From assembly GCA_000715855.1 (NCBI GenBank), contig KL571203.1, positions 193,613-199,834 on the forward strand: DNA of 6,222 nucleotides, read 5' to 3'. Position numbers and translations under genes: made by a program. Under the pieces are notes generated by a model. The model ran no database searches. It worked only from the letters and a program-made list of their open reading frames with translations, and was not told where the DNA came from. This document shows, in pieces, positions 1-4,061 of the stretch. Position 1 is the first letter of the stretch; each line of letters opens with the position of its first letter. The stretch is from Actinoplanes liguriensis (GTDB taxonomy: Bacteria; Actinomycetota; Actinomycetes; Mycobacteriales; Micromonosporaceae).

Positions 1-171
1 GTCGCCGCACCGATCCGCGGCTACGGCGGGCTCGTGATCGGCGCCATCGGCGTCTCCGGACAAGTCGAGCGGATCTGCGACAGCCACTACAAACCACGCC
101 CACACCTGGTGACCAGCGTGCGGGACGCGGCCCGGGCGATCTCCAGGGACTTGGGAGCGGCCCGGCCATAG
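1..171 (+). CDS. IclR-family transcriptional regulator, C-terminal fragment (GylR-like)
   Basis: This is the last 56 codons of a gene whose start lies left of the window. The reading frame is open from base 1 and ends at TAG 169-171. The peptide contains APIRGYGGLVIGAIGVSG followed by a C-terminal helix ending AARAISRDLGA. This is the usual closing pattern of the IclR effector-binding domain: a final beta strand with a (V/S)SG turn, then a helix ending in IS-x-x-LGA. IclR proteins are dimeric DNA-binding regulators with an N-terminal helix-turn-helix, which is not visible here. The gene ends 12 bases before glpK on the same strand. In Streptomyces the IclR protein GylR controls the glycerol operon, so control of the adjacent kinase in response to glycerol or glycerol-3-phosphate is a reasonable inference. 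The family call is fairly firm; the ligand and target are inferred from position only. Confidence 0.82.
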   Translation, partial: VAAPIRGYGGLVIGAIGVSGQVERICDSHYKPRPHLVTSVRDAARAISRDLGAARP

Positions 172-177
172 AAGGGA
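171..177 (+). promoter_or_regulatory. Ribosome binding site of glpK
   Basis: GAAGGGA lies six bases before the ATG at 184 and shares its first base with the stop codon of the upstream regulator. The purine-rich site at normal spacing supports the 184 start. The absence of room for a promoter after the regulator suggests that the two genes are co-transcribed. Confidence 0.7.
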
Positions 178-183
178 CTGACC

Positions 184-1677
184 ATGACCGAGCGCTACGT
201 GGTCGCGATCGACCAGGGCACCACCTCGACGCGATGCATCGTGTTCGACCGGCGCGGGCAGTTGGTCTCCCTGGCCCAGCAGGAACACAAGCAGCACTTC
301 CCGAAACCGGGCTGGGTCGAGCACGACGCCATGGAGATCTGGCGGAACGTGGAGCGTCTCGCGCCGCGGGTGCTGCGGCGGGCCGGGATCACCATCGATC
401 AGGTGGCCGCGGTCGGCATCGCCAATCAGCGGGAGACGACCGTGATCTGGGACCGGGTGACCGGCATCCCGGTGGGGCGGGCGATCATCTGGCAGGACAC
501 ACGTACTGACGCTCTGGTGCATTCTCTGGAAGGCCAGGCCGCCGCGAAGTCCATTTCGGACATCTCCGGATTGCCGCTCGCGACGTACTTCTCCGGCCCG
601 CGGTTGCGCTGGATGCTGGACCACACGCCCGGCCTGCAAGCTCGCGCCGAGCGCGGCGAGGTCCTCTGCGGAACCATGGAGACCTGGCTGATCTGGAACA
701 TGACCCGCGGCGCGCACGTCACCGACGTCACCAACGCCAGCCGCACCATGCTCCTCGACGTCCACAAGCTGGACTGGTCGGCCGAGGCGCTCGACTTCTT
801 CGGCATCCCCCGCGCGATGCTGCCCGAGGTGCGGGCTTCGATCGGCGCCTTCGGCACCGCTTGCGAGGCATTTCCGGGGGTACGGATCGGGGCCGCGCTC
901 GGCGACCAGCAGGCGGCCCTGTTCGGGCAGACCTGCTTCACCCCCGGGGAGGCCAAGTGCACGTACGGCACCGGGAGCTTCCTGCTGCTCAACACCGGCG
1001 CCGAGCTGGTCAAACCGGGACACGGACTGCTCAGCACGGTCGCGTACCAGGTGGCCGGCTCTCCCGCCTGCTACGCGCTGGAGGGCTCGATCGCGATCAC
1101 CGGCTCGCTCGTGCAGTGGTTCCGCGACCAGCTGGAGCTGATCTCCAGCGCGCCGGAGATCGAGACCCTGGCGCGAACCGTCGCGGACAACGGCGGGTGC
1201 TACATCGTGCCGGCGTTCTCCGGGCTCTACGCGCCGCACTGGCGCTCCGAGGCGCGCGGCGTGATCGTGGGGCTGACCTCGTACATCACCAAGGGGCACC
1301 TGGCCCGCGCGGTCCTGGAGGCGACCGCGTGGCAGACCCGCGAGGTGGTCGACGCGATGAACGCGAACTCCGGCCTCGCCCTGAAAACCCTCAAGGTGGA
1401 CGGCGGGATGACCGCGGACAACCTGCTCATGCAGATGATCGCGGACGTGCTGGACGTGCCGGTGGTCCGCCCGCTCGCCGTCGAGACGGTGTCACTCGGC
1501 GCGGCGTACGCGGCGGGACTCGCCGTCGGATACTGGCCCGACCTGGACGGGCTGCGGCAGAACTGGCACATCGCCGGGCAGTGGATGCCGGCCATGGACC
1601 CGGGACTGCGCGACACCGAATACGTCAACTGGCAGCGCGCCGTCGAGCGCACCTTCGACTGGATCCAGCCCGGTTAG
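184..1677 (+). CDS. glpK: Glycerol kinase
   Basis: Glycerol kinase (EC 2.7.1.30) is a cytoplasmic FGGY-family enzyme that converts glycerol and ATP to sn-glycerol-3-phosphate, the entry step of glycerol catabolism. At 497 residues it has the usual full length. Visible motifs are the N-terminal phosphate loop DQGTTSTR (10-17), NQRETT (81-86) with R83 and E84, YFSG (135-138) with Y135, and LGDQQAALFGQ (239-249) with D241. These match the glycerol-contacting Arg, Glu, Tyr and catalytic Asp known from E. coli GlpK. Also present are YGTGSFLLLNTG (261-272), the signature PAFSGLYAPHWRSEARG (343-359) and DGGMTADN (406-413). The usual GT(I/V)DTWL segment reads GTMETWL (163-169), a conservative change. 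I see no histidine in the stretch just before GDQQ where the kinases of low-GC Gram-positives are phosphorylated by HPr, so that control is unlikely. The gene follows an IclR regulator; no glpF or glpD is in the window. Its stop overlaps the stop of the opposing small gene. Confidence 0.97.
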   Translation: MTERYVVAIDQGTTSTRCIVFDRRGQLVSLAQQEHKQHFPKPGWVEHDAMEIWRNVERLAPRVLRRAGITIDQVAAVGIANQRETTVIWDRVTGIPVGRAIIWQDTRTDALVHSLEGQAAAKSISDISGLPLATYFSGPRLRWMLDHTPGLQARAERGEVLCGTMETWLIWNMTRGAHVTDVTNASRTMLLDVHKLDWSAEALDFFGIPRAMLPEVRASIGAFGTACEAFPGVRIGAALGDQQAALFGQTCFTPGEAKCTYGTGSFLLLNTGAELVKPGHGLLSTVAYQVAGSPACYALEGSIAITGSLVQWFRDQLELISSAPEIETLARTVADNGGCYIVPAFSGLYAPHWRSEARGVIVGLTSYITKGHLARAVLEATAWQTREVVDAMNANSGLALKTLKVDGGMTADNLLMQMIADVLDVPVVRPLAVETVSLGAAYAAGLAVGYWPDLDGLRQNWHIAGQWMPAMDPGLRDTEYVNWQRAVERTFDWIQPG

Positions 1678-1901
1678 ACGTACGCGGGAAGGTCCTGAAC
1701 GGTTCTGAGCCCCATGCAGTGGCCGCAGCGCAGCAGGAACTTCTTCGGCGCCACCGGGAACAGCGGCACGAAGAACAGGGTGAACTTCGTGGTGCGGGCG
1801 AATCGGGCCGACGGGGCGGTCCAGCCGCAGATCTCGCAGGTCATGACCCGGGTGTCGACCAGGTGGTCGCGGGTGCGGATGCCGAACAGCAGAAAGAACA
1901 T
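1674..1901 (-). CDS. Small zinc-ribbon protein
   Basis: This gene encodes 75 residues, from ATG at 1901 to TAA at 1674-1676 on the minus strand. Two CxxC pairs, CEIC (C22, C25) and CGHC (C59, C62), form a likely four-cysteine zinc site. Between them is a hydrophobic stretch, TKFTLFFVPLFPV (38-50), and the protein opens with MFFLLFGIRTRDH. This layout (MFF-x-x-FG start, CxxC, a KFTLFF-x-PLFP segment, second CxxC) is what I recall for the actinobacterial zinc-ribbon (zinc_ribbon_15-like) family, whose role is unknown. The frame stays open far upstream, to about 2648, but that part is Gly/Arg-rich shadow translation of the nucleotidyltransferase gene, so the conserved MFFLLFG start is preferred. 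No strong ribosome site is seen; CACGCT six bases before the ATG could be the -10 box of a leaderless transcript. It converges on glpK with a 4-base overlap. Function unknown. Confidence 0.8.
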   Translation of the reverse strand: MFFLLFGIRTRDHLVDTRVMTCEICGWTAPSARFARTTKFTLFFVPLFPVAPKKFLLRCGHCMGLRTVQDLPAYV

Positions 1902-1925
1902 ACGTCCAGCGTGACACCCGGCGGC

Positions 1926-1931
1926 TAGGTT
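1926..1931 (+). promoter_or_regulatory. Probable -10 box for a leaderless nucleotidyltransferase transcript
   Basis: TAGGTT fits the actinobacterial -10 pattern TAnnnT and sits six bases before the ATG at 1938, with no Shine-Dalgarno sequence between them. This is the arrangement of leaderless actinomycete genes. No convincing -35 hexamer is visible 16-19 bases upstream. The 36-base gap 1902-1937 must hold the start signals of both diverging genes. Confidence 0.5.
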
Positions 1932-1937
1932 GGCCGG

Positions 1938-2678
1938 ATGGTGACGACGCTGCCCGTGGTGGAGGAGTTCGGGGCGCGGCTGGCGGCGGCCGGCTGGGTG
2001 ACCGATCTGCTGGTGGCCGGCTCGCTGGCGACCGGCGACTACCGGCCCGGGGTGAGCGATCTCGACCTGGTCGCCGTCGTCCCGGCGGCGCCCGGCCCGG
2101 CGCAGGTCGCGGCGGTGCATGCCGGGTTCGATCCGGCGCTCCACCTGGGCTGCGTCTACGTTACCGAGGATCGTCTCGGCGACCTCGGCGCGGAACATCC
2201 CACCTGGACCCACGGTCTCCTGGTGCACCGGATCCTGTCCGGGGTGACCCGGGCCGAGCTGGTCCGGCACGGGTACGCGGTGTTCGGCCGCGCCCCGGCC
2301 GAGCTGCTGCCCGCGATGACCGACGACGACGTCCGGGAGGCGGCCCGCGCCGAGCTGACCGGGTACTGGACGTGGGCCGCGCGCCGCCCGTGGCTCTTCC
2401 TCGACCCGGGGCTGGCCGACCTGGCTCTCACCTCGATGGCCCGCGGCCGCCACGCCCTGGCCCACGGAACGCTGCTCACGAAGTCTGCCGCGGTCGCGGC
2501 CGCCGCCGCCCCACCCGAGTTGATCGCCCAGCTCCGCGCCCGCCGCGCCGGCCACCCCGCCGTCTCCCCCCGCCTGCGAACCGCCTGGCACGCCTGGCGC
2601 GACACCCACCGAACCACCCAGGCCGCGCGCTCCCCGGCCGGCACTCACGGCTCAAAATCCGCCCGGAAAGAGCCGTGA
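1938..2678 (+). CDS. Nucleotidyltransferase-fold protein, AadA-like architecture, unknown substrate
   Basis: This gene encodes 246 residues. The N-terminal domain carries GSLATGDYRPGVSDLDLVAVV (about 28-48), the G-S...D-x-D signature of the DNA polymerase beta-type nucleotidyltransferase superfamily; D41 and D43 are the expected metal ligands. I could not identify the third carboxylate with confidence. The second half has helical patterns such as DLALTSMARGRHALAHGTLLTKSAA (about 161-185), recalling the C-terminal domain of aminoglycoside adenylyltransferases (AadA/Ant type), where an LTLAR helix precedes a G-x-x-x-SK segment. A small-molecule adenylyltransferase is therefore possible, but resistance should not be assumed; similar orphan proteins occur widely in soil actinomycetes. 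The start at 1938 is supported by the TAGGTT box; GTG at 1941 is an alternative. Residues 232-246 (SPAGTHGSKSARKEP) are encoded entirely inside a long palindrome and look foreign to the domain. Confidence 0.75.
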   Translation: MVTTLPVVEEFGARLAAAGWVTDLLVAGSLATGDYRPGVSDLDLVAVVPAAPGPAQVAAVHAGFDPALHLGCVYVTEDRLGDLGAEHPTWTHGLLVHRILSGVTRAELVRHGYAVFGRAPAELLPAMTDDDVREAARAELTGYWTWAARRPWLFLDPGLADLALTSMARGRHALAHGTLLTKSAAVAAAAAPPELIAQLRARRAGHPAVSPRLRTAWHAWRDTHRTTQAARSPAGTHGSKSARKEP

Positions 2679-2692
2679 GTGCCGGCCGGGGA
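2631..2692. repeat. Perfect 23-bp-arm inverted repeat (stem-loop)
   Basis: The left arm 2631-2653 (begins TCCCCGGCCGGCACTCACGG) is exactly complementary to the right arm 2670-2692, with a 16-base A-rich-flanked loop at 2654-2669. Past one mismatch (2630/2693), four more pairs form (2626-2629 with 2694-2697). The loop itself contains TCC/GGA (2658-2660, 2665-2667). No T-tract follows on either strand, so this is not a textbook intrinsic terminator, though GC-rich actinomycete terminators often lack one. It covers the last 15 codons and the stop of the nucleotidyltransferase gene. It could be a terminator or a member of a dispersed palindromic repeat family. No second copy is seen in this window. 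Confidence 0.9.
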
Positions 2693-2760
2693 CCGCGGGG
2701 GTGGGTGTGCTGCCGGTCACGACGTGGAATCGGGGTGGGGTGGTGGGGGTTCGCCGAGGT

Positions 2761-3426
2761 ATGACGACGATCGGACTTATCGGTAGTGGGAACATCGGCG
2801 GGACCGTGGCGAAGCTGGCGGTGGCTGCCGGGTACGACGTGGTGCTGAGCAACTCCCGCGGGCCGGAGACGCTGCAGGGCCTCGTCGACGAGCTGGGACC
2901 GAAGGCGCGCGCGGCGACGTCCGCCGAGGCCGCGGCCGCCGGGGAGATCGTGGTGGTGACCGTGCCGCTGAAGGCGTACGGCGATGTGCCGGTCGCGCCG
3001 CTCGCGGGCAAGGTCGTGATCGACACGAACAACTACTACCCGGAGCGGGACGGCCAGATCGCGGCCCTCGACAACGACGAGTCGACCACCGGTGAGCTGC
3101 TCCAGCGGCACCTCCCGGAGAGCAAGGTGGTCAAGGGCTTCAACAACATCTGGTTCCAGCACCTCGCCGAGCTGGCCCGCCCGTCCGGGTCGGCGGAGCG
3201 GACCGCGCTGCCGATCGCGGGCGACGACGCCGCGGCGAAGCTGGTGGTCACCGAGTTCCTGGACAAGATCGGGTACGACGCGGTGGACGTCGGCCCGCTC
3301 GCCGAGAACTGGCGGACGCAGCGGGACACCCCGGTCTACGTGGCGCCGTACGGCCCCTACGGTGGCGCGGGCGCCCCGGCGAGCGCCGACGTCGTCCGCC
3401 AGGCCGTCGCCGAGGCCAAGCGCTGA
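2761..3426 (+). CDS. NADPH-dependent F420 reductase-family oxidoreductase
   Basis: This gene encodes 221 residues with an N-terminal Rossmann fold: IGLIGSGNIGGTVAKLA (4-20) has the GxGxxG nucleotide loop. It is followed after the second strand by NSRGPETL (31-38), where S32 and R33 fit binding of the NADPH 2'-phosphate. Further family features are VVVTVPLKAYGDVP (64-77), VIDTNNYYP (86-94) and VVKGFNN (123-129). The pattern is that of the COG2085 / F420_oxidored (PF03807) group, which includes the enzyme moving hydride between NADPH and coenzyme F420. Many members have not been shown to use F420, so the real substrate is open. The ATG at 2761 is chosen because MTTIGLIGSGNIGG is the normal N-terminus; in-frame GTG codons from 2701 would add a low-complexity Gly/Val/Arg extension. 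GAGG at 2756-2759 is too close to the ATG to be a good ribosome site; GGGGG at 2745-2749 is the other candidate. A soluble cytoplasmic protein is expected. Confidence 0.85.
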   Translation: MTTIGLIGSGNIGGTVAKLAVAAGYDVVLSNSRGPETLQGLVDELGPKARAATSAEAAAAGEIVVVTVPLKAYGDVPVAPLAGKVVIDTNNYYPERDGQIAALDNDESTTGELLQRHLPESKVVKGFNNIWFQHLAELARPSGSAERTALPIAGDDAAAKLVVTEFLDKIGYDAVDVGPLAENWRTQRDTPVYVAPYGPYGGAGAPASADVVRQAVAEAKR

Positions 3427-3438
3427 CCGTCTGACCTC

Positions 3439-3470
3439 CCCGGGACCGGCGGGGGCGTGCGGGGTCCGGG
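3439..3470 (+). terminator. Possible weak stem-loop after the oxidoreductase gene
   Basis: Bases 3439-3447 can pair with 3463-3470 in an eight-pair stem with one bulged G (3442), leaving a 15-base G-rich loop, starting 12 bases after the stop codon at 3424-3426. No T-run follows; the lipoprotein promoter begins immediately after it. It could end the oxidoreductase transcript, but a chance hairpin in GC-rich DNA is equally plausible. Confidence 0.28.
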
Positions 3471-3473
3471 ACC

Positions 3474-3479
3474 TATACT
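3474..3479 (+). promoter_or_regulatory. -10 promoter box of the lipoprotein gene (leaderless)
   Basis: TATACT is a near-consensus -10 hexamer and stands out in this GC-rich DNA. It ends nine bases before the GTG start at 3489, so transcription should start at or within a few bases of the start codon. There is no Shine-Dalgarno sequence between them. No clear -35 element is present at the usual spacing. Confidence 0.62.
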
Positions 3480-3488
3480 CCCGTTCCT

Positions 3489-4061
3489 GTGAAGATCTTG
3501 TTCCGCACCGCCGCCCTCGCCGCGCTCGCCGCCGTGACCCTGACCGGGTGCGACAGCCCGTCCGCGAAGGCCGATGCGAGGCCCGCGGCTCGGGTCGGGG
3601 CCGCCGGCAGCGGGGGCGAACTGCCCGTCACGTTCGACCTCGCCACGGCCTGGAAGTCGAAGAAGGTCGTGGTCGAGCAGAGCGACCCGCTGGCCGGGCT
3701 GGCGAAGCGGGGCCTGTTCACGATGGCCTGCGAGATCGACGCCAAGCCGGCCGGCAACCTGGGCTTCCTGCGGGTCTGGACGGGCGGCCCGGCCGAGTTG
3801 AAGCCGAGCCTGACCGCGTTCCTGGGCGCCGACGCCCAGCAGCCCGCGTTCACCGAGATCCAGGTCGGCGGCCGGCCCGCGATCGAGGTCGACTACCAGG
3901 TGAAGAGCGAGCTCGACGATTCCCTCGACCCGGAGAAGGCGTTCGTCGTCGACACCGGAAAGGGCTTGGTCGCGGTCACGCTGGACAGTCTCGACGCCGA
4001 CGAGCATCAGGAGATGCTGCCCGCTTACGAGTTGGCGCGCACCACTCTTGAAGTCCTATGA
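3489..4061 (+). CDS. Secreted lipoprotein of unknown function
   Basis: This gene encodes 190 residues and starts at GTG. The N-terminus is a lipoprotein signal peptide: MKILFR, a hydrophobic Ala/Leu core (7-17) and the lipobox LTGC (18-21), so the mature protein should begin at lipid-modified C21 and be anchored to the outer face of the membrane. An Ala/Gly/Ser-rich linker (about 22-43) precedes a globular domain from ELPVTFDLATAW (44-55) to the end. That domain has an alternating strand pattern and one further cysteine, C81. The segments FTEIQVGGRPAIEVDYQV (121-138) and KAFVVDTGKGLVAVTLDS (150-167) vaguely recall LpqN/PsbP-like actinobacterial lipoproteins, but I do not recognise the family. 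The start is fixed by the signal peptide and the TATACT box just upstream. It probably forms its own transcription unit. Its last six bases overlap the end of the opposing protease gene. Confidence 0.82.
   Translation: MKILFRTAALAALAAVTLTGCDSPSAKADARPAARVGAAGSGGELPVTFDLATAWKSKKVVVEQSDPLAGLAKRGLFTMACEIDAKPAGNLGFLRVWTGGPAELKPSLTAFLGADAQQPAFTEIQVGGRPAIEVDYQVKSELDDSLDPEKAFVVDTGKGLVAVTLDSLDADEHQEMLPAYELARTTLEVL

Noticed and set aside
426..1037. Long open frame antisense to glpK
   Set aside because: Typical antisense open frame in GC-rich DNA; no recognisable domain, and glpK on the other strand is certain.
861..1928. 355-codon plus-strand frame overlapping the end of glpK
   Set aside because: Arg/Gly-rich out-of-frame translation with no domain pattern.
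1902..2648. N-terminal extension of the zinc-ribbon gene to 324 residues
   Set aside because: The extension is Gly/Arg-rich antisense of the nucleotidyltransferase gene; the conserved MFFLLFG start lies at 1901.
2631..2692. Palindrome as a classical Rho-independent terminator
   Set aside because: No T-tract on either side and the stem sits inside the coding region; left as a repeat with terminator as one possibility.
2718..2726. CACGACGTG short palindrome as an operator upstream of the oxidoreductase
   Set aside because: Only four-base arms around one base; expected by chance in GC-rich DNA and without a second copy.
2701..2760. Upstream GTG start for the oxidoreductase
   Set aside because: The added 20 residues are low-complexity and precede the canonical Rossmann N-terminus; ATG 2761 fits the family.
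3092..4051. 319-codon plus-strand frame across the oxidoreductase and lipoprotein
   Set aside because: Ser/Arg/Pro-rich frame-shifted translation of two real genes.
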